DNA from: Dyella tabacisoli | GTDB lineage: Bacteria > Pseudomonadota > Gammaproteobacteria > Xanthomonadales > Rhodanobacteraceae | Length of the DNA stretch: 64,000 nt | Assembly (NCBI RefSeq): GCF_003350925.1 | Contig: NZ_KZ857176.1 | Coordinates: forward strand, 62,001 to 126,000 | Direction: 5' to 3' | In this document: piece after piece, positions 33,260-41,788 of the stretch | Position numbering within the stretch: position 1 is the first letter of the stretch | How the letters are laid out: the number at the start of each line of letters is the position of its first letter | Made by a program: the position numbers and the translations under genes | The notes under the pieces: model-generated | Database searches by the model: none | The model's input: only the letters and a program-made list of their open reading frames with translations | What the model was told of the DNA's origin: nothing

Positions 33260-33544
33260 TTGCCATTCTGCGTACTTGCGATCGCGAAGAGATGGACTAC
33301 ATGGCATCAGGATCATCGAGCTTCGCTGCAAGTATTAGGGTTCTATCGGCATCCTCGGGCGACGGTTGATCAGGTCGTGGTTGATGAGCGTTCGCGAGTG
33401 CTTCTTGTCGGCTGCAGAGTGTCAGTTTTTGACTTGTAGCAGACATCCGCACAACGGATTCGCTTTAACAACAGCTATCATATCGATTCGGACGCTACGC
33501 CCGAGAGTCTGCAAGATGATGTCAACGAAATGCTGGACCACGCC
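33260..33544. other. Gap without a supported gene
   Basis: Short frames only before the REP pair. Nothing recognisable; no T-run terminator seen. Confidence 0.4.
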
Positions 33545-33639
33545 GTAGGCTGGGGTGAGCGTGAGCGAACCCCAGCAAGACACTGGCGATATTGGTCGGG
33601 TTCGCGGCGTTGGGGTTCGCTTTGCTCACCCCAACCTAC
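33545..33639. repeat. Inverted pair of REP elements between convergent genes
   Basis: GTAGGCTGGGGTGAGCGTGA and following bases (33545-33577) face the reverse-complement arm GTTGGGGTTCGCTTTGCTCA (33609-33639). Arms differ at a few positions, unlike the perfect pair at 16340. It sits between converging genes, as REP pairs often do. Confidence 0.8.
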
Positions 33640-33662
33640 CGGTCACCCCAACCTTGCTACTG

Positions 33663-34313
33663 CTAGGGGGTCTCAGAGCCCCGCTTAGGTCGCCGAACGA
33701 CTCTCACCTTTCCGCTGTTGCCGCCGCCGCAGAAGAACTGGTCGCCGCCATCGGATTCGAGCCCTGACACACCGACACCGGATGGCATCTCAAGCCTCTC
33801 CAGGACTTCTCCCGTTCGAGGGTCGATGCGCCTCAACTCGCTCTCATCGCCTTCCCAGGTGCCGTGCCAAAGCTCTCCGTCGGTCCAGGTAACGCCGGTG
33901 ACAAAGCGGTTGGATTCGATGGTGCGAAGAATCGCTCCGGTTTGCGGATCGACTTGATGGATCTTGCGGTCCCGATACTGGCCGACCCAGAGTGTCCCTT
34001 CGGCCCATGCGAGCCCCGAGTCACCGCCGTCGCCAGGCGCCGGGATCGTGGCGAGCACGTGGCCGGTGTTCGGATCGATCTTTTGGATGCGGTTCTCGGC
34101 GATCTGAAACAGGTGCTGGCCGTCGAAGGCGGTTCCCGCATGCGCGGGGACATCTATCGCGCGCAGCTTCTTTCCGCTGGTGGGATCGAGGGCATTCAGT
34201 GTGTCGCCGCCGGCAAACCAGACTTGCTGACCGTCATAGGTGACCCCGCCCACGTTGTCGATACCTGGAAAAGGCCCGTACTCACGGATGATGTTGGCTG
34301 TTGAGGTTTTCAT
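33663..34313 (-). CDS. Beta-propeller protein, glutamine-cyclotransferase/Vgb-like
   Basis: 216 aa, no signal peptide. Five to six blade repeats: VTYDGQQVWFAGGDTLNALD, PTSGKKLRAIDVPA, LAWAEGTLWVGQYRDRKIHQ, VDPQTGAILRTIESNRFVTG, VTWTDGELWHGTWEGDESEL, RIDPRTGEVLERLEMPSGVG. The pattern W-x-x-x-x-L-x-x-I-D-P-x-T-G is that of cytoplasmic PQQ-like or virginiamycin-B-lyase-like propellers. No catalytic assignment is possible. It lies 9 nt downstream of the TPR-HTH regulator on the same strand, so they form one operon. Confidence 0.75.
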   Translation of the reverse strand: MKTSTANIIREYGPFPGIDNVGGVTYDGQQVWFAGGDTLNALDPTSGKKLRAIDVPAHAGTAFDGQHLFQIAENRIQKIDPNTGHVLATIPAPGDGGDSGLAWAEGTLWVGQYRDRKIHQVDPQTGAILRTIESNRFVTGVTWTDGELWHGTWEGDESELRRIDPRTGEVLERLEMPSGVGVSGLESDGGDQFFCGGGNSGKVRVVRRPKRGSETP

Positions 34314-34322
34314 GCATCCATC

Positions 34323-35543
34323 CTAGTCACTGGGTAATGGAGTGGGGAGTAACAAGGTCGTCGTGAATCCCGGTACGGGCGGGGTCATCCAACGACGAGC
34401 GCGCCCACGACCAAACGATTGCACCTTGCCTGCGGCCATCAGCGAGTCGAGCGCCCGTTGTACCGTGCGCTGGCTGGCTCCAAGCGCCAGTGCCAGGGCC
34501 GAGCTCGCCCACGACTCGCCGTCGGCGAGTACGGCGAGTACGGCGGCATGTTTCTCATCGACGGGCCGGGCCAGCACGACGACTTCGTCTGCGCGGCGCG
34601 GCACCAGCGTAAAACCTCGTTTGGTCGCATTCACCTCGGCCACCGTCCGCAGCACGGCGCGAAGCCGGCCGATTTCGACGCGCAACCGCGCGCGATGCGA
34701 TTCATCGGCGTGCTTCGCTCGGAAGGCCCGTGCGATGAGCGTGTCCCTCGGCACGTCTGCGGGCCACGCTTCGCCCAACGCGCTTGCAAGCGTGAACAGT
34801 ACCGGACGCCTCGCGAGGGAGACCAGTGTGCCTGCGTCGCACACGAGATGGCGGCACGCGTCCACGACGAGCGTGCGGGATGCCAGTAACGCTTCAACCT
34901 CCTTGAGCAGGATGAGCCGCTGCTCGCCACGCGCCATCAAGCGCGCCGCGGGCGTGTTCAGTACGAGAGATGCGCTTTCGACCTCGGCTGTCAGCGCGGC
35001 AATGCCTGCGTGGCGCGCGGCGCGCTCGGCGCGGGCGAGTGCGGCGAGCGCTTTCTTCGCCTGGAGTCGTCGCATCGCGATTCCCGCCACGATCAGTTCG
35101 TGAACGACTCGCGACGCGGGCGGGGTGGGCGCGGGGGCCAGCTCGGCGAGCATGTGCTCGGCCTCGTCGAGTCGCCCGATCAGCAGGAGCCGGCGGATCT
35201 CAAGATACCGCGCATGTGCTGCATTCACCTGGTCGCCGTGCTTTGCAAGCGTGGCCCGCGCTGCATCGAGCGCTTTCGCAGGCCAGCCCAGGTCGCGCGA
35301 GACGAGTGCAATCTCGGCCTCGGCGACGACGCAGCGCGCGCGGGCCACCGCTTCTTTCGGACCGAAGGCACGTGCTGCACTTCGGAGCAGAGCTTTCGCC
35401 CGCACGAAATCACCGAGCTGCGCCATGGCGATGCCGCGAAGCGCGAGCGCTGGCGCGTCGCCGCGCAAAGCCACCCGATTCAGCGCGCCGAGAGGGTCAC
35501 CCGTCGCGAGCGCACGCGCCGCAGCCGTGATTAGCGAGTCCAT
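34323..35543 (-). CDS. TPR-type helix-turn-helix transcriptional regulator
   Basis: 406 aa, cytoplasmic. Residues about 1-250 are helical TPR-like repeats (LALRGIAMAQLGDFVRAKAL, LEIRRLLLIGRLDEAEHMLA), and the C-terminus is a winged helix: SWASSALALALGASQRTVQR then ALDSLMAAGKVQSFGRGRAR. Very Ala/Arg-rich with higher GC than its neighbours. Divergently transcribed from the DUF899 gene across a 93-nt region, so it may control that gene. Comparable TPR-HTH, propeller and DUF899 genes I recall occurring together, in which case the trio is a cassette; this recollection should be checked. Confidence 0.75.
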   Translation of the reverse strand: MDSLITAAARALATGDPLGALNRVALRGDAPALALRGIAMAQLGDFVRAKALLRSAARAFGPKEAVARARCVVAEAEIALVSRDLGWPAKALDAARATLAKHGDQVNAAHARYLEIRRLLLIGRLDEAEHMLAELAPAPTPPASRVVHELIVAGIAMRRLQAKKALAALARAERAARHAGIAALTAEVESASLVLNTPAARLMARGEQRLILLKEVEALLASRTLVVDACRHLVCDAGTLVSLARRPVLFTLASALGEAWPADVPRDTLIARAFRAKHADESHRARLRVEIGRLRAVLRTVAEVNATKRGFTLVPRRADEVVVLARPVDEKHAAVLAVLADGESWASSALALALGASQRTVQRALDSLMAAGKVQSFGRGRARRWMTPPVPGFTTTLLLPTPLPSD

Positions 35544-35636
35544 CGGAATCCCGCCACACTTGTCACTCCCACCAATCCGTCGCCCGGTTGCAGTCTATCT
35601 CACCATCACCAACCAGCACGTCAGGAGCAAAGGGCT

Positions 35637-36401
35637 ATGACCACACATATGACCGGGACACGTGAAGAATGGCTGGCGGCGCGGATCGAGCTGCTCCAGG
35701 CCGAGAAGGAGCTTACGCGGCGCAGTGACGAGCTGGCACGGCAGCGGCAGGCGTTGCCGTGGGTTCGGGTCGACAAGGCGTATCGATTCGAGACCGACGA
35801 AGGGAGCGCCTCGCTGGCCGACCTCTTCCAAGGGCGTTCGCAACTTCTCGTCTATCACTTCATGTTCGGGCCTGATTACAAGGCGGGGTGTCCCTCGTGC
35901 TCGGCGATTGCCGATGGGTTCGACGGCTTTGTCGTCCACTTGGCGAATCATGACGTCACACTGTCGGCGGTATCGCGGGCACCGCTGGCGAAGCTGCAAA
36001 CGTACAAGCAACGGATGGGCTGGACGTTTCCCTGGGCATCCTCGTACGGCAGCGATTTCAACTTCGACTTCAACATCGCCTTCACTGAGCAGCAGCAGCG
36101 CGAGGGGCTTGTCGAATACAACTACGAGCGTAGCGGTCACGCGATGGACGCGGCACAGATCCCGGAACCTGTCACCCAGTTCGCGGCCACATGCGGAACC
36201 GATGCGGCGACGTTCACACGCGATATGCCGGGCTTGAGCACGTTCGTGCTTGATGGCGGCGTCATCTACCACACGTATTCGACCTATGCGCGTGGGTTGG
36301 ACGGCATCTGGGGCATGTACCAGTGGCTCGACCGCGCGCCCAAGGGGCGCAACGAGGTGGGTTTCTGGTGGAAGCGCCACGACGAGTACGGCAAGGGCTG
36401 A
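35637..36401 (+). CDS. DUF899 thioredoxin-like protein
   Basis: 254 aa; AGGAGCAAAGGGCT before the ATG. Family signatures: EEWLAARIELLQAEKELTRR and RQRQALPWV at the N-terminus, LVYHFMFGPDYKAGCPSCSA (CxxC-like GCPSC motif in the thioredoxin-like fold), SRAPLAKLQTYKQRMGW, and STFVLDGGVIYHTYSTYARG. DUF899 proteins are predicted dithiol-disulfide isomerase-like cytoplasmic proteins without proven activity. The DUF2182 gene follows after 8 nt, so the two are co-transcribed. Confidence 0.9.
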   Translation: MTTHMTGTREEWLAARIELLQAEKELTRRSDELARQRQALPWVRVDKAYRFETDEGSASLADLFQGRSQLLVYHFMFGPDYKAGCPSCSAIADGFDGFVVHLANHDVTLSAVSRAPLAKLQTYKQRMGWTFPWASSYGSDFNFDFNIAFTEQQQREGLVEYNYERSGHAMDAAQIPEPVTQFAATCGTDAATFTRDMPGLSTFVLDGGVIYHTYSTYARGLDGIWGMYQWLDRAPKGRNEVGFWWKRHDEYGKG

Positions 36402-36409
36402 GCCGGGTC

Positions 36410-37246
36410 ATGGGCGACATTAGCGCAGCCGCAGAACGGGAACTCTGTGGGCGCATGGCTGCCGGGCGGTCATCGCAGTACGCGTTTTTGGGCGTCTCGG
36501 CGCTGCTCTTTGTCGTCAGCGCGGCGGTAACGATGGTCTGTTGCGCGTCGATGTCGGCGATGGGCGAGATGCCAATGCCTGGCGGCTGGACCATGTCGAT
36601 GGCGTGGATGCGAATGCCCGGACAGACATGGCCCGCCGCTGCGGCGTCGTTCCTTGGCATGTGGGTCGTGATGATGGTGGCGATGATGCTGCCGTCCTTG
36701 ATCCCCATACTTTGGCGCTATCGCCAGGCCGTCGGCAGGACCGGCGAGATGCGCCTCGATCGGCTGACCGCGTTGGTGGGCGCGGGTTACTTTTTGGTTT
36801 GGACGGTGTTCGGAATAGCCGTCTTTCCGTTGGGTGTCGTGCTGGCGGCGATCGAGATGCAATGGCCGGCGCTGGCGCGCGCTGTACCGATCGCGGTTGG
36901 CGTGGTGGTGCTGATCGCCGGGGCGTTGCAGTTCACTGCGTGGAAGGCGCATCACCTGGCCTATTGCCGAGAGGCACCAGGGCGCGGTGATAGCTTGCCA
37001 GCGACCGCCGGCGCGGCCTGGCGCTTCGGCCTGCGCATAGGCATTCACTGCAGCTACGGTTGTGCCGGCCTGACGGCGATCCTTCTGGTCATCGGGGTCA
37101 TGGACCTGCGCGCGATGGCCGTCGTGACGGCAGCCATCACCGTGGAACGTCTCGCACCGGCCGGTGAGTACGTCGCGCGAGTCATCGGGGGCGTCATGGT
37201 CGGGGCCGGGTTGTTGCTGATCGCGCTGGCAGCCGGGCTCGGATAA
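36410..37246 (+). CDS. DUF2182 multi-spanning membrane protein
   Basis: 278 aa from the ATG at 36410; an upstream frame start at 36323 overlaps the DUF899 gene and adds no domain. About six membrane segments. Hallmarks of DUF2182 (predicted metal-binding integral membrane protein) are LGMWVVMMVAMMLPSLIPIL, Met-rich patches (MGEMPMPGG, MAWMRMPG) and HCSYGCAGLTAIL near the end. Met, His and Cys clusters suggest copper or other soft-metal handling, but this is inference. Co-transcribed with DUF899. Confidence 0.88.
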   Translation: MGDISAAAERELCGRMAAGRSSQYAFLGVSALLFVVSAAVTMVCCASMSAMGEMPMPGGWTMSMAWMRMPGQTWPAAAASFLGMWVVMMVAMMLPSLIPILWRYRQAVGRTGEMRLDRLTALVGAGYFLVWTVFGIAVFPLGVVLAAIEMQWPALARAVPIAVGVVVLIAGALQFTAWKAHHLAYCREAPGRGDSLPATAGAAWRFGLRIGIHCSYGCAGLTAILLVIGVMDLRAMAVVTAAITVERLAPAGEYVARVIGGVMVGAGLLLIALAAGLG

Positions 37247-37258
37247 CGCATCCATAAG

Positions 37259-37271
37259 ACCGTAAAACGGT
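37259..37271. terminator. Small hairpin between convergent DUF2182 and AraC-type genes
   Basis: ACCGT AAA ACGGT then TTG; a weak 5-bp stem, 13 nt after the DUF2182 stop and 13 nt before the AraC stop. Candidate only. Confidence 0.3.
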
Positions 37272-37283
37272 TGCGCCAAGCGG

Positions 37284-38399
37284 TCAGCCGCGCAACCACT
37301 CCAGGCCCAGGGATCTGAACTCCTGCGGCGCCATGCCATAGGCTCTACGGAAGGCTCGGGTAAAGTCGGAGGCGTAGCTAAAGCCCCAGCGATAGGCAAT
37401 TTGCGCCACCGTCATCGGTGTCGAGCGGACCAGCTCATCTGCTGCCTCGCGTAGCCGGCAGTGACGAATGTAGGCGCTGAGGCCGCCTTCATGTTCGAAC
37501 ATTCGGTACAGCGTGGGGCGCGCCAAGGGAAATGCGCTCAGGATGTTGTCGGGAGAAAGCTCCTCCCGGTGGAGATTCGATTGTATGTAGTGTTTGATCC
37601 GCCCCAGCATGACGGCACGAGCCGCTGCGCGTGCGCCGTCGCTCAAGCGCGCCTGTCTGCCATAAGCGGCCAGGATCAGTTGGGCACAGTTGTGCAAGGT
37701 ATTTTCAATATCCGCTTCAGGCATCGTGGGCAGTTCACGGCAAAGCGCGACGAGCTGTTCGCGAATCAGGTGCGTCAACGGCGAGGTGTAGGCGATCACC
37801 CGGCCGTGAATCGACTCCGCCTGCGGGATCACCGACTCCACCATCGGGCGCGGCAAAAAGAACGCCAGCACGCGAGCTCGCGTGGGACGTTCCATGCGCA
37901 TGGACTGATTCATGTCCAACGCCAGAATGCCAGGCACGAACTGAGCCGATTTTCGGTGCGGGAAGGGTCCCGTCACGGTTTCGGCAATGCCTTCGATGAC
38001 CACATGAAAAACGTAATCGCGCATGTTGTCGGTGGAAATGCGCGCAGGGGTGCGTGCCTGGGACACCGGATCGGTACGGCTGTCCAGATAAATCATGTCC
38101 TTCAGCACATAGGTATCGATTTCTCCCCGGAATCCGCTCGCAACCTGGGCGCGCGATACCGGTACGTCGAGTATTCGCCCGACATAATCGCTCCAGGCCA
38201 GCATCTGCAGGTTGGCCGCTTCATTCATCACGGTAAATTGCTGCCGCATCACCGAGGGGGCGGGGGATGTGGCATCGATGGCCGCGGGCGGATAGGCATA
38301 TCGCTTCTGGCGCGAAGCGATAGCCTGCCTGACAGCTTCGGTATAAGCGTTCGCCATGTTCGGTGTCGGTGCCAGGGTGTTCTCCGGGGTCTCGGGCAT
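37284..38399 (-). CDS. AraC-family transcriptional regulator with long N-terminal domain
   Basis: 371 aa from 38399; a second ATG at 38357 (MANAY) may be the true start. Residues about 45-250 form an AraC_binding_2-like (ligand-sensing) domain (VMNEAANLQMLAWSDYVGR, MRDYVFHVVIEGIAETVTGP). The C-terminus carries the double HTH: LSPDNILSAFPLARPTLYRM, FEHEGGLSAYIRHCRLREAA, MTVAQIAYRWGFSYASDFTR, AFRRAYGMAPQEFRSLG. Regulators with this layout (AraC_binding_2 plus HTH_18) control catabolic or stress genes. The alpha/beta hydrolase gene lies 180 nt upstream on the same strand, a possible partner. Confidence 0.9.
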   Translation of the reverse strand: MPETPENTLAPTPNMANAYTEAVRQAIASRQKRYAYPPAAIDATSPAPSVMRQQFTVMNEAANLQMLAWSDYVGRILDVPVSRAQVASGFRGEIDTYVLKDMIYLDSRTDPVSQARTPARISTDNMRDYVFHVVIEGIAETVTGPFPHRKSAQFVPGILALDMNQSMRMERPTRARVLAFFLPRPMVESVIPQAESIHGRVIAYTSPLTHLIREQLVALCRELPTMPEADIENTLHNCAQLILAAYGRQARLSDGARAAARAVMLGRIKHYIQSNLHREELSPDNILSAFPLARPTLYRMFEHEGGLSAYIRHCRLREAADELVRSTPMTVAQIAYRWGFSYASDFTRAFRRAYGMAPQEFRSLGLEWLRG

Positions 38400-38579
38400 T
38401 GTTTAAGGTATTTGTACTCGGCCATCTCAACCGGGGGTGGCCTGTCACGATGCCGGGCCGGGTGGATTCCTTTATCCAGGATTATCGCCGCCAGGATGTT
38501 GGAGCCTTAACCATGCGTCTCACTTTTAAAAAAATCAATCTTGAATGTCGTTCCGGCGCCACGTGCCGACATCGGAGCG

Positions 38580-39506
38580 CTATGGGGGCGTCATTGGCTT
38601 GCCGTCGATGAAGCTGCGTATGGCGTTAATCGTGATGGTGGGAGCTTCTTCCATCAGCCAGTGACCTGCAGCGGGAACCACCAGCCCGGTGACGTTGGTG
38701 GCGGCATTGCGCATCACGACCGCTTCGTTTGTCCCGAAGGACTTTTCGCCGCCGATAGCAAGAACAGGCATCGGCAATTTCTTCGTCATCGATATCTTGT
38801 TGTCTTCTGCGTCCTGGCGAATGGATCGGAACTGGGCAAAGGCCGAATGCATGGCCCCCGGTCTGGCATAAAGCGCGGCATAGTGCTGGCGGCTGGCTTC
38901 ATCGATCTTGGACGGATCGCCGGCAAACTCATTCCAGAAGCGGTCGAGGTAAATACGCTCCCGGCCTGCCACCAGGCGCTCTGCATCAGGGCCGCCAAAA
39001 TCGAAGTGCCACAGGGCTGGTAAGCGAACGATTTGATCCCACGGTGGAATGCCCGGTACCGGCGCATCCATCACGACCAACCGATCTGTTTTGTCGGGAT
39101 AGCGGGCGGCATATGCATAAGCGACCATGGTGCCTATGTCATGGCCGACGACCACGGCATGATCGATGCCCAACTGCGTCAGTACCGAGCGAATATCGCC
39201 CGCCTGGGTCTTTTTGTCGTAACCGCTATCAGGATGTGAAGAAAGGCCCATGCCGCGCAGGTCGGGCACGACGACCGTATGATCGTGCGCCAGATCGGCG
39301 GCCAGGGGCGCCCACATATCACCCGTATCGCCAAAGCCATGGAGCAGCACCACGGCGGGACCTTTGCCGCCGACGCGGACATGAAGCGTTGCCGCATCCG
39401 TTTGTATGTCCTGCGTTCGGAAAGAAGGCGGAAACGGTGTTACCTGGGCCGACACTGGGAAGCTAATCATCGCGGCCAATAACATGCTGAGTACGAGACG
39501 GGTCAT
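38580..39506 (-). CDS. Exported alpha/beta-hydrolase (Asp nucleophile; epoxide hydrolase/dehalogenase type)
   Basis: 308 aa with signal peptide LVLSMLLAAMISFPVSA (cleavage near 20). The oxyanion motif LLHGFGDTGDMW, nucleophile elbow VVVGHDIGTMVAYAYA (Asp123) and catalytic AGHWLMEEAP are visible. Asp in place of Ser is the mark of epoxide hydrolases and haloalkane/fluoroacetate dehalogenases. GxxDRLVVMDAPVPG-like strings are typical of the former. With an AraC-type regulator downstream and a cytochrome b561 divergent upstream, it may detoxify reactive organics in the periplasm; substrate unknown. Confidence 0.88.
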   Translation of the reverse strand: MTRLVLSMLLAAMISFPVSAQVTPFPPSFRTQDIQTDAATLHVRVGGKGPAVVLLHGFGDTGDMWAPLAADLAHDHTVVVPDLRGMGLSSHPDSGYDKKTQAGDIRSVLTQLGIDHAVVVGHDIGTMVAYAYAARYPDKTDRLVVMDAPVPGIPPWDQIVRLPALWHFDFGGPDAERLVAGRERIYLDRFWNEFAGDPSKIDEASRQHYAALYARPGAMHSAFAQFRSIRQDAEDNKISMTKKLPMPVLAIGGEKSFGTNEAVVMRNAATNVTGLVVPAAGHWLMEEAPTITINAIRSFIDGKPMTPP

Positions 39507-39718
39507 GAGCTTGACTCCTGAGTGAGATATCGCCGAAGGAGTGTGGCGGGTAAAGCGCTATATGCGATCCCCCGAAAGGGGGTGAAAAGTGCGAATCAGC
39601 CGCGCCTCCAGAGACAACGCCTGCGTTTGCGAACAAGGCCTTGCGTGCCATGAAACGAATCAACTCGGTCGAATGAATCGAGCCAGTGGCCGACCTGTCA
39701 GGTTTTTACGGAAAGGGC

Positions 39719-39757
39719 GGGAATAAACCCCGGCCCGGATAGATCTTACCTGTCGTA
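39719..39757 (+). promoter_or_regulatory. Candidate ECF-type promoter before cytochrome b561
   Basis: GGGAATAAA at 39719-39727 resembles the GGAAT-type -35 element of many ECF sigma factors, 68 nt before the b561 start; a fitting -10 element at 16-17 nt spacing is unclear (a CGTA lies at 39754-39757, too far). If real, the linked ECF sigma factor would autoregulate the cluster. Low confidence. Confidence 0.25.
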
Positions 39758-39794
39758 GGCACCCCTCCTGGGCCGCATTCGATAGGTTCTCGCC

Positions 39795-40367
39795 ATGTCC
39801 ACGTCTGCATCAGCGTCTTACTCGGCACCATCCTCGTCACCTGCGTCTTATACGAAGGTGGCCGTTGCCATGCACTGGCTTATCGCGCTGCTGATTTTTC
39901 TTAACGTCAGCGTGGGTATCTATATGGAGAGCTTTCCTAAAAATACCCCCGGCCGCGATGCGGCGCTGTTTTATCACGCCTCTATCGGCAGCCTGATTTT
40001 CATGCTGGCGGTGTTTCGCCTGTTTTGGCGAGCTACGCATAAGCCGCCCGCCTTGCCCGCCAATATCCCTTCGTGGCAGCAAATGGCCGCGCATACGCTG
40101 CATTGGGTGTTGTACTCGCTGATGTTGCTGGTTCCGCTTACCGGCTATATGCATCGCATGGCTGGGGGGCATCCGGTCAGCTTCTTCGGGCTGGGCTATC
40201 TGCCGGTTCTTATCGGCAAGGACGAGCCGCTGCGCTTACTCACCGATACCCTGCACGTGTGCCTGGTCTGGGTGCTATGCATTCTTGTGGTCGGTCATAT
40301 AGGTGCCGCCCTGAAGCACCGGTTTATCGACCGCGACGGTGTTATCCAGCGTATGTTGCGGGTATAA
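39795..40367 (+). CDS. Cytochrome b561-type di-haem membrane protein
   Basis: 190 aa with a Ser/Ala-rich N-terminus and four membrane helices: VAVAMHWLIALLIFLNVSVG, FYHASIGSLIFMLAVFRLFW, MAAHTLHWVLYSLMLLVPLT, LLTDTLHVCLVWVLCILVVG. Haem-ligand histidines sit in AMHWL, YHASIG, HTLHWV and TLHVC. The b561 family transfers electrons from quinol, and some members dispose of superoxide at the cytoplasmic membrane. It begins a probable operon with the ECF sigma factor (49 nt gap) and anti-sigma factor; such b561-ECF units often respond to oxidants (known for related loci; inferred here). Confidence 0.92.
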   Translation: MSTSASASYSAPSSSPASYTKVAVAMHWLIALLIFLNVSVGIYMESFPKNTPGRDAALFYHASIGSLIFMLAVFRLFWRATHKPPALPANIPSWQQMAAHTLHWVLYSLMLLVPLTGYMHRMAGGHPVSFFGLGYLPVLIGKDEPLRLLTDTLHVCLVWVLCILVVGHIGAALKHRFIDRDGVIQRMLRV

Positions 40368-40415
40368 CCGATGCGATGGACTATAGGCGTGAGCTGATAT
40401 GAGAGTGCGCCGCAC

Positions 40416-40970
40416 GTGAGCCCGACAGGCAGCCATGCATTTGTCGACGATCTGGCATTGCGCCATCTCGACGCTGCGTACAATCTCGGCCGCTGGTTGC
40501 TCGGTAATGAGCAGGACGCCGCCGATGCCGTACATGACGCCTACCTGCGCGCCGCGCGTGCTTCGGACAGCTATGCGGGTGGCAATGCGCGTGCGTGGTG
40601 GTTGGCTATCGTGCGCAACTGTTGCCTTGCCCGCTTGGCCATACGCAACAAAGAAAAACGCAATGTTGCGATCGATCAGCATCCGCTCACCGCCGAACAC
40701 TGGATGCCGCATACGGATGCGGACGATGTCGAGGATCGCATCGATAGCGCAAAGCGGCAGCGCTTGATTACGCAGCATTTGCAAAACCTGCCGGATCATT
40801 TCCGCGAGGTGCTTATCCTGCGTGAGATCGAGGAATTGTCCTATCGCGAAATCGCCGACCTGCTGCAAACCCCCATCGGTACCGTGATGTCGCGTCTGGC
40901 ACGCGGACGTGCGTTGCTGCAAAAGGCACTGGCCGATAACGTCACCATGCAGGCCCCTTATGGACTGTAA
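40416..40970 (+). CDS. ECF-type RNA polymerase sigma factor
   Basis: 184 aa, GTG start. Region 2: DLALRHLDAAYNLGRWLLGN, EQDAADAVHDAYLRAARA and ARAWWLAIVRNCCLARLAIR. Region 4: LPDHFREVLILREIEELSYR and EIADLLQTPIGTVMSRLARG. There is no region 3 and no N-terminal extension, so it is an ECF sigma factor. The next gene overlaps its 3' end (ATG at 40960) and encodes a zinc-binding anti-sigma factor that should hold it inactive until a signal arrives. Confidence 0.93.
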   Translation: MSPTGSHAFVDDLALRHLDAAYNLGRWLLGNEQDAADAVHDAYLRAARASDSYAGGNARAWWLAIVRNCCLARLAIRNKEKRNVAIDQHPLTAEHWMPHTDADDVEDRIDSAKRQRLITQHLQNLPDHFREVLILREIEELSYREIADLLQTPIGTVMSRLARGRALLQKALADNVTMQAPYGL

Positions 40971-41736
40971 AACAGCCAATGATTTGTTACCGCTGTACTT
41001 CGATGGCGAGCTGGACCGTACGACCAGCCGTGAATTCGAAACGCATCTCGATGCATGCGTCGATTGCCGCGCCGCCTTGATCGAACTCGACGCGCTTCGC
41101 CAGGCATTGCGCGAGCACGCGCCGCGCTACAGCGCACCGGAAACATTGCGTGCGCGCATTCAAAAGACCGCCGCAACGATGACGGCAGGCACATCTTCAC
41201 GGCGAAGGCCATCCCGCGGGCTGGCACTGGCCGCATCATGGGTGCTCGCGTTTGCTGCGGGCGGCGCCATGATGACCCTATGGAACCACGCATCGAGTTC
41301 TGTCGATGAATCGTCGCAACTGAGCCGCGACCTGTTTGCCAGCCATTGGCGGGCACTTGCGGCAACATCGCCCATCGACGTCGTGTCCACCGACCAGCAC
41401 ACCGTCAAGCCCTGGTTCGCCGGAAAGGTCGCCACGGCACCCGTCGTGCAGGATTTTTCCGACCAAGGGTATGCGCTTATCGGCGGACGTATCGACTATG
41501 CCGGCAACGAGCGGGTGCCGGTACTGGTCTATCGCCACGGCAAACATCTGATCGATGTGTTCGTGCTGCCCCAAGCTATCAAGCCGGACACCATGCCGGT
41601 CATCGACAAGCCCATCCAGTCGCAGGGCTATGTGCTCGATGTCGTCATGCTCGGTGGGCAACGCGCTGCGATTGTTTCGGATATGGGGTCGGCCGAGCTT
41701 GAGCGATTCAGGGGCTTGTTAAGTGCACTGAGATGA
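40960..41736 (+). CDS. ZAS-type membrane anti-sigma factor
   Basis: 258 aa from the ATG at 40960, overlapping the sigma gene by 11 nt. The N-terminal zinc anti-sigma domain has Cys3 and His29-x3-Cys33-x2-Cys36 (THLDACVDCRAALIELDALR). One membrane helix lies at about 86-107 (LALAASWVLAFAAGGAMMTL), then a periplasmic domain of about 150 residues with YALIGGRIDYAGNERVPVLV. The Cys-rich zinc site is typical for redox-sensing anti-sigma factors, which fits a b561 partner. It should release the upstream sigma factor on signal. Confidence 0.9.
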   Translation: MDCKTANDLLPLYFDGELDRTTSREFETHLDACVDCRAALIELDALRQALREHAPRYSAPETLRARIQKTAATMTAGTSSRRRPSRGLALAASWVLAFAAGGAMMTLWNHASSSVDESSQLSRDLFASHWRALAATSPIDVVSTDQHTVKPWFAGKVATAPVVQDFSDQGYALIGGRIDYAGNERVPVLVYRHGKHLIDVFVLPQAIKPDTMPVIDKPIQSQGYVLDVVMLGGQRAAIVSDMGSAELERFRGLLSALR

Positions 41737-41788
41737 GAACGGTACGCGAAATCCGTTGCTTTTAAGCGCAGCCCCTTTCCATCTGGAA

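Noticed and set aside
37461-38510. A 349-codon frame antisense to the AraC-type gene
   Set aside because: The minus-strand protein has a clear double HTH; the plus frame is a high-GC shadow.
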